From Carya illinoinensis (taxonomy: Eukaryota > Streptophyta > Magnoliopsida > Fagales > Juglandaceae), in assembly GCF_018687715.1 (NCBI RefSeq), contig NC_056755.1, positions 22,165,501 to 22,229,500 on the forward strand: a DNA stretch of 64,000 bases, in the 5' to 3' direction. Positions 33,300-44,429 of this stretch are shown here, one piece after another; position 1 is the stretch's first letter, and the number at the start of each line of letters is the position of its first letter. The position numbers were made by a program, and so were the translations under genes. The notes beneath the pieces were generated by a model. That model had not been told where the DNA came from, did no database searches, and worked only from the letters and a program-made list of their open reading frames with translations.

Positions 33300-36174
33300 A
33301 GTATGCCCCTCTTCCCTAGGGGTCCGGCGTTCCTCAATTGGTGAGGGCTTCTCTTCCCTCACCCTTTAACTCTTGTATGTAGCATTTTCTTGCTATCACC
33401 TGCTCGCCATGTACTTCTCCCACACCTGCTTCTAATGGAAGATTCATCTTTGTGTTGTAGGTAGAGGTCATGGCTTTTAAACTGTTCAATATTGGTTGCT
33501 CGATAATTGCATTTTACGAGGAAGGTATCCTGAATATGAGGAAGTCTGCCATGGTGGTTGTCATGTGCATCCCCGATCCGACCGTCATGAGTAACATTAT
33601 AGATCACATAGGTAGCACCATTTCCCACAAAAATCCCTCAACGGGGTCATTGATAGACACAGTTAGTTCTGGTCGATGCCCATCTTGGCGAATGCTTCCC
33701 AAAAGAGAATGTTAGTTGAACTCCTGTTGTCTATTAGTATCCTTCTAGTGGTGAAGGTGGCAACCAGCATCATCACCACCAAGGCATCGTCTTGGGAGTA
33801 GATCAAAGCTTTTGCAGTTGATCGTGTTGAAGGAGACTAGCACTATTCTCTCAATCCAGGCCACCTTTGTCGGTCTCCCAAAGCTGAAGATCTCCTTATA
33901 TTGTGCTTTTCAGGCATACGCTTTCCTACTAGATGCGGATGCACCTCTACCAGCAAATCACCTAGTGATGGTCTGGACTTCCTAGTTCTAATGAGCAGAC
34001 ATTGTCCTGGTTCCTACACAAAGGGTTTTCCACATTTCTTTCCATGACTCTCTTTGGTCTCGAGCTTTTGCTTCTACAGTCTCTCCTCTATTCATTTCCT
34101 TCTTATTCGAATTGCCTAGGTGCTGGCAGTGAATGCTAGGTGACCAGCCATCCCAGCTCCTCATCCTCCTACATTTCTTCCACCCTTTGCCTCAAGTGAT
34201 GACAACCGTTGGTTTTGTGGCCTTTCATGTTGTAGTAGGTGCAAAACTGACCACTCATCTTTTTCTACACGTTCGTACTCGAGTGTGCCTTCCTGGAAGA
34301 GGTGCCCTGTATTTTCTTCTCTTATATGGTTTATTCCTAGTTTTTTATTCTTTTCCACGTGCATCTCCTTCTGCAGCCTTTTTGTCCCCTTTCTCCAACC
34401 TTTCCTGTCTTGAACCTTCTTGGGGGATCAAAGCTCAGAGGGTATCCTTAGCATTAACACACTCGTCTACTTGGTCAATGAACTCATGCAGTGTTGCAGG
34501 AGTCCTCCTAGACAGTTCAACCATGAACGAACTCTTGGGCCAAATGCAATCTAGTAGCACTACCAGTGTGACCTTGTTGAACTGGGAGAGATAAGACTTC
34601 AAGCTCTCATCTTCCCACTACTTCATGGTTAGTAGATAAGCAACTGGACATCTCCTTCTTCTACGGGCCATGAATTGAGTGATGAACTATTTGCCCATCT
34701 CCTCGAAACGATCAATGGTGCCTAGCGGCAGAGCCCCAAACCAACCTCTCATTGTTACCTTAAGCATCAAGGGAAAAGCTCGGTGCATGACTTCTCCAAT
34801 GAAGCCATGGAGGGTCATGTTGGCCTTAAACATTTTGATATGCTTGACTAGACTTTAGATTCCTCATACATCTTGATTTGTGGGACTTTGAATCTTGGAG
34901 GGAGTAGGACTACCATAACGGCATCTCTGTAAGGGAGGTTGGTGCTACTTAGTAATTGGTCCACCATAGAAGACACCCCGATCTTCATGGCCATCTCTTC
35001 ATATTTTCCCACGAGGCTATGCAGTTCGTGATGCATTTTTTTTTTCTTTTTTTCTTTGTTAGTAGCTAGTGGTGTAAATTGGTCCAATCCGGGGTGGTGA
35101 TGGACCGGTCCATCATTTTCCTAAACTGGGCTAGACCAGTAGCTATTGGTCTAGTCTGGTTCGATCGGTCCATTTGGTCCGATTTGGTTGGTCTGTTCGG
35201 TTCGGCCCAATTATTTTGTTATTTTGTTTCAATCTTTATTTTTTACAAATAAATTAATAAAAAATGATTTAAAATAATAAAATTAAAATTAAGTGAATTA
35301 TTAATGTAGATTATGTAACTAACTCATTAAAAAAAAATATTTAACTATAATTATAATTATGATGTTGATAGTTACTACTTATTAACTTAGACTTTGCTCT
35401 TTAGTATGCATAATTATTAATAATATAATACATTTTATATATGATTAATGAATATCAAATAATTTGATTGTATATAGATTATTTATGCTTGCTTGCAACT
35501 AAGGTATTTAAAATAAATTATCTTATTACTTTAATTAAATATAAATAGTAGAGTATATGTGAATATATTCACACATACTATCAAACAAATAGTATGTGTG
35601 AATATACATTTTATAGTATGTGTGAATATACATATGTGAGTATATGTGAATATACATTTTATATATTCACAAATACTATCAAATAAATAGAATGTGTGAA
35701 TATATGATATATTAACTATTTAAATATAATGACATAAATTATTTTATATTTTATATGGTAAATGATAATAAATTAGATGATAATTACATCATTAACTTAC
35801 ATAATCACTATAGAAGATTAATATATTAAATTATTAAAAATATTTTAAATATATGTAGTTCAATTCGGTCGATTTTTCAGGTCTAGACCGAAAATTGTAC
35901 ACCCCAATTAGGAGCTGCTCCTCCTTTTCTATGCAGTTCCACTTCAGCTCCCTCATTCTGGCTTGTGCCATTGCCTTTCCTGGACCAGGTGTTCCTCTAC
36001 CCTAAGGTCTCGTTTTCTCGCTAGAGATTCTCCATTTATGATGCCATCTTTTTTATCTGCAACTCCATACGTTGCTTCTTGGGTAACTTCTTGTCCCCAG
36101 GTTGCCTGGGCCAAGTTGTGGGAGGCATGCGAAAAGCATGTTAGTTTTCTTAAGGGAAATCCCACATATGACAC
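33300..36174 (-). pseudogene. Element E gag and protease
   Basis: gag starts near 36174 with TCFSHASHNLAQATWGQEVTQ. It is interrupted by an insertion (35068-35907), and resumes at 35040 with MHHELHSLVGKYEEMAMKIG and PPRFKVPQIK. Protease follows at about 33830-33640 (TRRILIDNRSSTNILFWEAF; Arg replaces Gly after DN). A degenerate linker ends at 33300. Sequence passes from protease directly into the tandem array, so the RT-to-integrase part was deleted. Confidence 0.8.
35068..35907. mobile_element. MULE-like non-autonomous transposon inside gag of element E
   Basis: An 840-bp AT-rich insert with ends GTGGTGTAAATTGG and (inverted) TTGGGGTGTACAATT. It is flanked by TTAGTAGCT (35059-35067) and TTAGGAGCT (35908-35916), a 9-bp duplication with one mismatch. 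It splits gag of element E. Nine-base duplications are typical of Mutator-like elements. It encodes nothing recognisable. Confidence 0.7.
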
Positions 36175-36177
36175 TAA
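36160..36177 (-). promoter_or_regulatory. Primer-binding site of element E (decayed)
   Basis: The minus strand reads TTAGTGTCATATGTGGGA, two bases inside the LTR end. It matches TTGGCGCCGTCTGTGGGA apart mainly from transitions. Confidence 0.7.
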
Positions 36178-36178
36178 C

Positions 36179-37143
36179 TGTTAAGGACACATTTCGCAAT
36201 CCGCCTTACTCCACTAGTCACCTAAGGCAAAAAAGCTTAAGGGGCCTAGTGTGCCAAGAAGCACCTCTGATGCCTAAGGGGATGCTTGGTGAAAGAGATG
36301 AGATGATAATTATGTTAATAGTAGTATAATGGTTTGTGAATAGCAGTGATATAATATGAGTTAAATATTTAATGAATTTTGGGAATGGAGAGAAAAAGTT
36401 GAATAAAAATAATATATAGTTAAAATTTGTTAGAATATGATTTTTTTAATCATTTTTTTGTTTTGAAATTTGAAAAAGTTGAATTATTTTTATTTGAAAT
36501 TTTGAGAAAGTTGTAATGATTAGTTTGAAAGTGTTTGTGTCTTAATAATGTTTGGAAAGGAAATTATATGTAATGAAATGAGATGGGATGAAATAGAAAT
36601 TGTTTCCAAACATCCTCTTAAGTTACTAAGTGATTAAGAGTGAGAGAGCTAGATAGATGAAGAGAATGAATCCTTGAATCATACTTGTAACGAGGCTTTT
36701 ATACCCGTATGGCTCAGTAGGGCACTGCTCTCCAGGTGCCTAGAGTGTCTTCCCCCATGTCGGACAGTATGTCACCAAAATTTAATGTAACATCCCTTGT
36801 CAAGATGCCTTGATTCATGCAGAGGCTTTGTGTTTGGGGGCGGCATCCAATCACATTTAATGCAGTGTCCCTTTTAGAGGGCTCTTGTTCCCTTTGTGTC
36901 TTTGTGTCTGGGATCATGTTGCATTGCATTTAAAGTGGCACTTCCTATCAGAGGTGAGATCTCGATCCGTATCCAATCATTAGATGTGGAGTGGCCTAAG
37001 GCGTGCCCTAGTGGGGATTGTCTCATCCTTTCCCATCCTTCTTTGCGCCTTCTCCTTATCATCTTAGGCTCCTTTTGATGCTAGGCCTTTAACTCTTGTA
37101 ATCAGATCGGGCTAACCTGTGAAGAGACAAACGTGTCCTTACA
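36179..37143 (-). repeat. 5' LTR of element E with MITE insertion
   Basis: The ends form a short inverted repeat: minus-strand start TGTAAGGACAC and end GTGTCCTTAACA. A TATA box (GGGTATAAAAGCC on the minus strand, about 36695-36707) precedes a CTCTCTCAC tract, marking the promoter. A 341-bp MITE (36278-36618) lies in the transcribed part. Confidence 0.75.
36278..36618. mobile_element. MITE with GGATG(C/T)TTGG ends, copy 2
   Basis: The left end GGGGATGCTTGG and the right end CCAAACATCCTC are inverted, flanked on both sides by TAA (a possible 3-bp TSD). The internal words AAAAGTTGAATAAAAATAAT, GAAATTTGAAAAAGTTGAAT and GAGATGGGATG match copy 1 at 396-598. It lies inside LTR E and is therefore younger than that insertion. 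Confidence 0.7.
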
Positions 37144-37410
37144 GGGAGAGTAAATAGCAAAAGGCACAGTGGTTGAAGAGTAAAGGGGAAACGCCACATG
37201 TTAGGCAAGGAAGGTGCTAATCAAGCCCTACCTTCTGCACTAACATTTAGTCTAACTCGATATGGTGCAATGAACCTTTGTCAAGAGAAAAGATGCACCG
37301 GTTATCAACATCGTAAAAGGAGAGCACAAGGCCGAAGAAAAGGGCAGCCAAAGAAAGTAAAAGGGATTCAATTCCCTCCGACACACATGTAGAAAAACTT
37401 TGTAGGTAAC
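37144..37410 (+). other. Probable internal remnant of element C
   Basis: Purine-rich sequence between the start of LTR E and the second LTR C, without a recognisable domain. By position it should be the 3' internal part of element C. Confidence 0.4.
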
Positions 37411-37612
37411 TGTTAGGATAAATACACTCAAAGAAGCACAGGACCTAGAGTCCCTCCATGCCCCTAAGTTGGGCCAAAGGCCCCTTCTTACCATGGTTAA
37501 GGTCGAACGTGATCATTTGACCACATCCTTACCGGGTACAACCCCTGACAACTAACCTCATTGGGATGGGCTACCCATTTCAGGAGGGTCAGAGGCCCAA
37601 GTAGGGTACTAT
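37411..37612 (+). repeat. Partial 3' LTR of element C
   Basis: Begins TGTTAGGATAAATACACTC and follows LTR C to the first 75-bp unit, then breaks off into AT-rich intron sequence. From 37613 to 37999 I see nothing besides AT-rich DNA. Confidence 0.75.
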
Positions 37613-39791
37613 GAGGTTTAAATTAATTATTTTTATCTTAAAAAATATTTATGTGAACTAATATTATTTGAAATTTATTATTTTTATTTGATAGGCTTAT
37701 TTTTTTAATTTTTATAATATTTTCAGGGGTAATTTTATCATTTTAATAGTAAAGATAGTGCATTACACTTTTTTGGTACTTTATGGGAATGATTGTCAAA
37801 AATTGATACTTTGAGGAGTATAGTTGTAAATTGGGTGGTACTTTGAGAAAAGGCTTTATGTATTTTTCCTGGAAATCTAAAACACAATTTCAGATATTTA
37901 AAATCAAATATAAATGAATTTAAAGTGTAAATCCATATCTACTTTCGATAAAGTGAAGGTGATATGAATCTATACAATGCAATTCAAGAATAAAAAGTAT
38001 AATATGTGACACCCTCGAGTCTCACTTGTAATTTGGCGGAAGCTAGATGTCAGGATGTTGACTGCTTTGGTCATACACCCTTTGCACATTGTGATAATAA
38101 GTGTGTACTTTTATGCTTAAAAAGTGTGCAATTATTTCACAATGGAAAGAAAATATTTAACACATCAAAGCCTTAATATTGACAAGCCATTTGTCCCCAA
38201 ATTATAAGCAAAAGAATATTACAGTTATCTGACCGTTATATAAAATTCAAAACACAACAACTTAATAAGGTGGGGAAAATTACAATTCTCGATCCTCTAA
38301 TGGGGAAAATTACAATCCTCATAATTGCGACCATACTCCTCCCCTAGATCAAAATTTAGAGTTCAAGGAGTAGGATTGTAGTGAGACTATCAAAGTGAGA
38401 TTTTGCAAAATCTTAATAAGTGCGACTAAGACTAACACTAAAAAATGCATGGTAGTGAAAATGGAAATTATGCAAGTCCAAAATCCAGGGAGTATAACAT
38501 TTGAGATTTAAGAATGAATCAAAATCAAACATAACCACATAACAATCAAATTCATTCAAAAGGTTGCTGCGTAACAAAACCCAAGTATTTCACCAAAATT
38601 TCTCCATGCAAGCTATTACACACCTAAAAATTCCCATTTTTCAAAATATTTATTTTATTAACATGTGCACCATGGTTTCTCCTAAATCGACCATCCATAC
38701 AACCTGACTCCCTTTACCACACCACGAATAATGACCATGCATGTGACTTCATTATTAGTGACACATGGCTTCTCGCCAATGTTCTTGACCACAATTTCTT
38801 CTAGCCTCCACCATCAGAGAGGCTATGGCTTCAACCCAAGATCGTTACCGTCTCGTCAGAGATCATTGTTGCCAAACAACAATCCAGATGATATCACTTA
38901 GTATTATGGCCTCTCAAATGACTAGAGGAGCTCCACTGAAATCATGCCTCATCTAGACTTGGGGTCATGATACTCACACACCCATATAAAACCTTTTAAC
39001 TCAAAATAAAACCAAATTTCAAAACTCAATTTACATGAATAATTCACAATCCAATATTATGAAACTCAATAAACAATTATAAAACATAAAACATGCCAAT
39101 AATAAATACTCAACAACTAATTACGTGCTGGAGAGTAATGCAGCAACAAATACATATTGACAAAAGGTGTACCGTATACGTGAAAAATTTTCCAAGAAAC
39201 ATTCAAAAGTAGTAATTTAGTGTAGGGGAGGGAATTTCCAAATCACATTCACAAGCTAGAAAATAGTGAAAAGGTGAGAAAATTTCCAAGACCCCTTGTG
39301 ACTGAAAAACAATGTGAATGGGGTAAAATCCCCATATCATAATTTATTATATTTAATATCAGCTATAATTAAAAGAAGGGATTTACAATAGTAATTGTGC
39401 AACATAAATAATAATTGGAAAACTAATGAAGATTGTATCGAAAAAACACACATAAGCACAACTTCAATAGGCTCTTGGCCACAACACGAAACTCCAAAAA
39501 TAATCCCAACTGTTCACAAGGCTCTTGGCCACATCACACTACACAAATCATTTCAACAATCCACAGGGCACTAGGCTACACTACACACAATAGAGCATCA
39601 ACAATAGGTTCACAAAGCAGCATAACTCACAAGTCCAACAACACCATTTCGTAAGCATAGCTAGAGAACCCACTTACAACACAGAGGGGTAAATTTCTGG
39701 ATGATTGCAAGTGTTTCGAGCTCTACTGCTCCTTGTGGTTATTCTTTTCAATTGGAGGCGCGATGTTCTCTCAAGTGGTTATGGGTGTGTC

Positions 39792-39816
39792 AGTGTGTGT
39801 GTGTGTGTGTGTTGTG

Positions 39817-39860
<44 letters not shown>
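39792..39860. repeat. Compound (GT)n-(GA)n microsatellite
   Basis: A GT run followed by a GA run. The corresponding place in the other F LTR (42097-42161) has the same GT-GA structure, so it predates insertion. Confidence 0.9.
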
Positions 39861-39861
<1 letters not shown>

Positions 39862-40216
39862 ACCCGAGAGGATGAGACAAAGACTAAGGGAGGAAAAACT
39901 GAGAGGGATAAGGAGTGACAAAGATAGAGAGGGAACGGAGGAAAAGTGAGAGATGACAAAGGGAGGAGAAGTTGGCTGGCAAAAGGTGGTGAAGGTGGCC
40001 AATGGCTTGAAAACTTCACAGCGAGAGAGACATAGAGTGGTAGAGAAAAAAAGGGAGAAGGGGAGAGAATGCTAGGAAGAGAGAAAGTGGGTTAGATAGA
40101 GGCCGAGAGAGGGAGGAGCCCACCGTCACTGACATAAGGATGGCACGGCAAGGCAATGATGATGATGGAGTGAAACCGAGCATGGCTAAGGTTAGGGCTT
40201 TCAAACCCTAATGTTA

Positions 40217-40219
40217 TGT

Positions 40220-40276
<57 letters not shown>
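40217..40276. repeat. Compound (GT)n-(GA)n microsatellite
   Basis: About 14 GT units followed by about 16 GA units within the 3' LTR of F. The homologous place near 42600 in the other LTR lacks it, so it expanded in this copy or was lost in the other. Confidence 0.9.
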
Positions 40277-40277
<1 letters not shown>

Positions 40278-40745
40278 GGCAACACTTACCACAGCCTTAG
40301 GTCAAGCGACTGACAAAGGATAGTGGCAGCAAACAGTGGCGATGACACCAAAACCAAGGTAAAAGATAGGAGAGAAAAAGAGTGTGAGAGAGGGAGGAGA
40401 GAAATTAGAGGCAGGGAAAGAAAGACTGAGATATAAGAGTGAGACCGTGGAAGGAAGCCCCCTTCACAAGCAGTATAGTTATTGGCTTTGGTTGGTTAAG
40501 GTGGGCGGTGATCAAGGGTGGTGTTGCCATTCAGTGCAACTATGTATGTGGTTAGTGGTAGAGATCCGCATAGAGGTCACGAGAGGCAGAGAGAGTGATG
40601 GGAAAGGAAGGAAGAGAGAGGAAAGGGAAAAGAATAAGGGAAAAAGAATTAGGGTTTGTGTTTATGGATCAAAATGGCGTCATTTTGATGGTGGGCTACA
40701 CAAACTTCTAAGGGCTTGGGCCTTAGTTGCAAGCTAGGATTCACA

Positions 40746-41607
40746 TCCTCCCCCCTTATAAAAATTTCATCCTAAAAATTGAAACTATTCACCAACAAAT
40801 TCAACCACTCTATTATAATTAAAATACTAAATACTGAATACAACTTATCCAATTACCAAGATCCAAACAAGTATGGATATTGTTATGTCATATCTTCTTC
40901 TATTTTCAAGGTAATATCTTGAGCTGCTGGATCTCCCCCCAGAACATTCACTAGTGGTATTGTCTTGGACCTCAACTTATATTCCTTTCAATCCAAGATC
41001 TACATCAGAACTTCCTCATATGTAAGGTTGGGTTGGAGTTGGATGCAACCAAGATCAACTATTTGGGGTTCCTGTTACCTACAGCTTTTCTTTAGGGAGG
41101 TGAAATGGAACACGTCTTGCACATCCCCCCAAAATCCTCCTGTAATGCAACCCTATAAGCCACATAGCCAATCTTTTCTACTACTCAGAAAATTCTAATG
41201 TACCTCAGATTGTACTTCTCTTTCTTCTCAAAATGCTTAATGCTCTTCATAGGTGATACTTTGAGTTATACCCAGTCACCTTCTTTAAAGGAAAGATCTC
41301 TTCTCCTTATGTCAGCATAACTCTTCTATTGGCTCTAAGCTGCTACCAACTTGTCCTGAACGACTTTATCTTTGTCCTTCATCTCTTGAATTACCTTTGA
41401 TTCAATGAAATTGTTTTCACCAACTTAGTCCTAGTATAGAGGTGACCTACACTTCCACCCATACAGGGCCTCATAAGGTGTCATCTAAATGGTCCCTTGG
41501 AGACAATTATTATAGGCAAACTCTATTATAGGTAGGTGATTCTCCCAAATACCTTTGAACTCTAGAGCATCAGCTCTTAACATATCTTCCAAAGATTGTA
41601 TGGTCTA
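40746..41607 (-). pseudogene. Element F integrase end and chromodomain region
   Basis: On the minus strand: TIQSLEDMLRADALEFKGIWENHLP, FAYNNC and PYEALYGWKCRSPL (41600-41430), the integrase C-half of Tekay elements. Then come LRYIRIF and KTIPLVNVL (about 41200-40960), the chromodomain-adjacent C-terminus. Stops are frequent. Sequence of element H is the closest relative in this window. Confidence 0.8.
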
Positions 41608-42118
41608 CAGGGAAAATATCAATACCCCTTTGCAACTGAAAAACAATATGAACGAGGGTAAAATCCTCACGTCATAATCTAATAACAGTAGCAATTAAAA
41701 CAAGGGATTTATAACATTAATTACTCAAGAGAAATAATAATTGGAAAACCACACATAATCCCAATTTCACTGGGCTCTTGGCCACATCAAAACTACACAA
41801 ATCATCCAAAACTTCACTAGGGCGCTCAGCCACATCACACTACACAAATCATCCCAATACTCCACATGGCACTCAGCCACATCATGCACAGCAAAAGAGC
41901 AACAATTTGGTTTACAAAGCAACACAACTCACAGGTCCAACAACATCATCATGAGCATAGTCAGAGAGCCATTTACAACATGGAGGGGAAATTTTTGGAT
42001 GATCACAAGTGTCTTGAGCTCTGCTACTTCCTATGGTTGTTCCTATCAGCTGGAGGCACTTGGACGGTTGTGGTTGTCTCGGGCAAAGAGAGAAATTGTG
42101 TGTGTGTGTGTGTGTGTT

Positions 42119-42165
<47 letters not shown>

Positions 42166-43093
42166 GAGACAAAGAGTAAGTGAGGGAAATTTAGAGGGAA
42201 GGTGGAGGTGGGTGGCCAATGGACCTGAACAGGAGAGGGGATAGAAAGAGAGGCTGCTACGGAGATAGAGAGAATGAAAGGGATAGAGAGTAACGGAGAC
42301 AAAGAGAAGGGAGGGAAAGTGAGAAAAGGTAAAGGACAGAGAAGCTGGTTAGCAAGAGGTGGTGAGGGTCGCTAGTGGCATGAAAATTTCTTAGAGAGAA
42401 TGAGAAAAAGAGCTACAATGATAGAGAGGGAGAATGAAAGAGAATGCCAAGAAGAGAGAAAGTGGGGTAGACAGAGACCTAGAGAGGGAAGAGCCCGTTG
42501 TCACCAGCATAAGGCTAGCATGTCGACGCGATGCCAATAGCTAGAAGAAAATTGAGGGCGGCTAAGGTTAGGGTTTTCAAACCCTAATATTGCGAGCCTT
42601 GAGATCAAGCGAGGGGAGGATCAGTGAGACTTACCATGGCTGTAGGTTGAACAAATGGATGGTGGACAGCAATGATGAACAGTGGCAGTGATGCCAAAAT
42701 TGAGGGAAAGGAGAGAAGAGAAACAGAGTGAGACTGAGAGATGAGAAGGAGATAGAGAGAGATGCCATTGAAGGTGGGAGGGGTTTTGGCCCATTTATGG
42801 GCCAAGCAGCCCCTTCATGGCAGTACAATTATTGGTTTTGGTTGGGGGTGGTGGGCAGCATTAAAGGTGGTGCTATCGTTCTGTGCAAGTGTGTGTGGTT
42901 GGTGTTTAGGTGCATAGAGGTCACAGGAGGGCAAAAGGTAGACGAGAAGGAAAGGAAGAGAGGGTGAGCGGAAAAGGGAAAAGGAGAAGGGAAAAAGAAT
43001 TAGGGTTTGTGTTTATTGGCCAAAATGATGTTATTTTGATGGTAGATTGGACAGACTTATGGCTTGGGCCTTAAATGCGGGTTGGGCTTGACA
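41608..43093 (-). repeat. Truncated 5' LTR of element F
   Basis: Collinear with 39275-40745 (shared ACTGAAAAACAAT and GGGTAAAATCC at the inner edge). The distal 1.27 kb of the LTR is missing at the junction with integrase. A GT-GA microsatellite lies at 42097-42161. Confidence 0.85.
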
Positions 43094-43400
43094 TAATATG
43101 AACCTAACTAGTTTCGATAAGAATGCATTTCATGTATCTAACAGTATAGTCATATTTTTGGTTTCAAAGGATTCTTTTTTACTAACAATATTAAAATATA
43201 ATCAGTTATAATGTCCATGCTACACTTTTCTTTTTTTGTTATCCTATGGTATACTTAAGATTTGATTTGTTTATTCTTCTTTTTTTTTTTTTTTTCTTTT
43301 TTGGTTATAAGGAAAAACTGATTATTCCAAATCTAGAATGTTAAAAGTTCTACCATATTGTTAATTCGATTTTTTTTATTTTTCTTTTTTGGCTATAAAG

Positions 43401-43472
43401 GCATGTGCATTCCAAAGGCTCCTGCGATCAGTGAACTTGGCCTGAGCAATCAAGAAGAAAATAACAGATCAG
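43401..43472 (+). CDS. Exon 4 of the ankyrin/PGG gene
   Basis: 72 bp. The acceptor CTATAAAG|GC and donor GATCAG|GTTTGC frame MCIPKAPAISELGLSNQEENN. Phase 1 at both ends fits the neighbours. The charged NQEEN tail is typical of the linker before the second ankyrin block. Confidence 0.7.
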
Positions 43473-43788
43473 GTTTGCTGATTTTGTCTTAGCTTACTTT
43501 TCCGTAATCTGGCTTGTAATTTGGCCAACGCCTACAATTTTTATTTTGTGATAATCTATGACCCATTACTTGGTGTATAAAGTTTGATAGTATGGGATTT
43601 TCGTACTCCTTTGAAGCCACATCATTTATTCCTATCAAACCAAACTTACTTAGTCCAAAAGCAATGATAGATCGATACACCTAGCTACAATATTTCATTT
43701 TAACAAGTTTTTTTTTTTTTTTATATAATTTTTTTCTGTGTAAAACGATTACTCACTGATACATTTTGTTTTTTTTTTTCCTTTGCAG

Positions 43789-43839
43789 TACTGTCGGCAA
43801 TGTGTTGCTATCTAGTTTCAGGCGTCCTCAATTTTTTTG
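43789..43839 (+). CDS. Exon 5 of the ankyrin/PGG gene
   Basis: 51 bp. The strong acceptor (poly-T, then TTTGCAG|TACTG) and donor TTTTTTTG|GTTATA frame LSAMCCYLVSGVLNFFG. NFFG joined to ITQLYEMK of the next exon is the conserved family motif (NFLGI-x-Y-(E/D)MK). Confidence 0.75.
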
Positions 43840-43954
43840 GTTATACCCTGTCCCGTACTCCATCAAAATCAATTCACTGGTTTTTATTATTATTATTAAT
43901 TATTTATAATTTCAACTTGTTAACTGATTGACAATGTCTCGATAATTGTTGAAG

Positions 43955-44385
43955 GAATCACGCAGTTGTACGAAATGAAGAGAATCCATGTCCAGTACAA
44001 TGAACTTCTTTCTCAAATGTGTAAAGTGATATCAAAATCAAAAACTCAACAACGTAAGGATGGCCAAGTTTATACTGCCATTTGCCGGGCTGCCAAGAAC
44101 GGGAATTTCGAGTTCATTTCTAAGATGCTTGAAACAGATCGACGATTTTTATGGACCGAAAATAGAAATGGAAGGAACATATTTATGCTTGCTGTCTTGC
44201 ATCGTCAAGAAAAAATCTTTAGCATTCTATACAGGCTAGATACGATGATGGACTCCTTGACGTGTTTATTAGATGACGATGAAAACAACATGTTACATTT
44301 AGCAGGGATGATAGAAGATTCCACTAGGATTAATCAAGTCCCAGGGGCAGCTTTACAGATGCAAAGAGAGTTACAATGGTTCAAG
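43955..44385 (+). CDS. Exon 6: second ankyrin block
   Basis: Begins ITQLYEMKRIHVQYNELL. It contains VYTAICRAAKNGNFEFISKML and RNIFMLAVLHRQEKIFSILY (ankyrin-like), then DDENNMLHLAG and PGAALQMQRELQWFK, the signature directly preceding PGG domains. The donor TTCAAG|GTCCTC ends at 44385 in phase 0. No stop or frameshift is present. Confidence 0.9.

Positions 44386-44428
<43 letters not shown>
44386..44428. repeat. (CT)n microsatellite at an intron start
   Basis: About 19 CT units start four bases after the donor GT of exon 6. The rest of this intron (44429-45046) has no other feature. Confidence 0.95.

Positions 44429-44429
<1 letters not shown>

Larger units (their letters stand above)
29945..37143 (-). 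mobile_element. Element E: Tat-like gypsy, minus strand, inserted in element C
   Basis: Reading the minus strand: 5' LTR (37143-36179), PBS (36177-36160), gag interrupted by an 840-bp insertion (36174-33900), protease (33830-33330), a 114-bp array (33170-32660), and an ORF in the opposite sense (29960-32350, plus strand). RT, RNase H and integrase are missing, and no 3' LTR remains at the left end. The order gag-pol, array, antisense ORF equals that of A and B. Confidence 0.75.
28897..37612 (+). mobile_element. Element C: Tat-like gypsy remnant (plus), interrupted by element E
   Basis: The left LTR (28897-29509), PBS (29511) and the start of gag (29543-29945) face right. A partial LTR of the same family (37411-37612) starts TGTTAGGATAAATACACTC and closes the element. 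Between them lies element E in the opposite orientation. C itself retains only LTRs, early gag and possibly 37144-37410. Confidence 0.75.
38005..40745 (-). repeat. 3' LTR of element F
   Basis: 2,741 bp with plus-strand ends TGTGACACCC and GGATTCACA. The minus-strand sequence AAGGGGGGAGGA (40746-40757) directly before it is the polypurine tract. It includes two compound GT/GA microsatellites (about 39792-39860 and 40217-40276). Confidence 0.85.
38005..43093 (-). mobile_element. Element F: Tekay-like chromovirus with large internal deletion
   Basis: Flanked by the 5-bp duplication TAATA (38000-38004 and 43094-43098). It contains a full 2.7-kb 3' LTR (38005-40745), a polypurine tract, the end of pol (40746-41607) and a shortened 5' LTR (41608-43093). 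On the minus strand the 5' LTR runs straight into integrase, so the LTR end, PBS, gag, protease, RT and RNase H are deleted. Because both outer ends and the TSD survive, the deletion came after insertion. It lies in the 14.7-kb intron. Confidence 0.9.

Noticed and set aside
39701..40292. Overlapping ORFs on both strands with long Ser-Leu, Arg-Glu and Thr-His runs
   Set aside because: They are translations of GT/GA microsatellites in the LTR of element F.
41866..42302. ORFs with (RE)n and (SL)n runs
   Set aside because: Same microsatellite artefact in the second LTR of element F.
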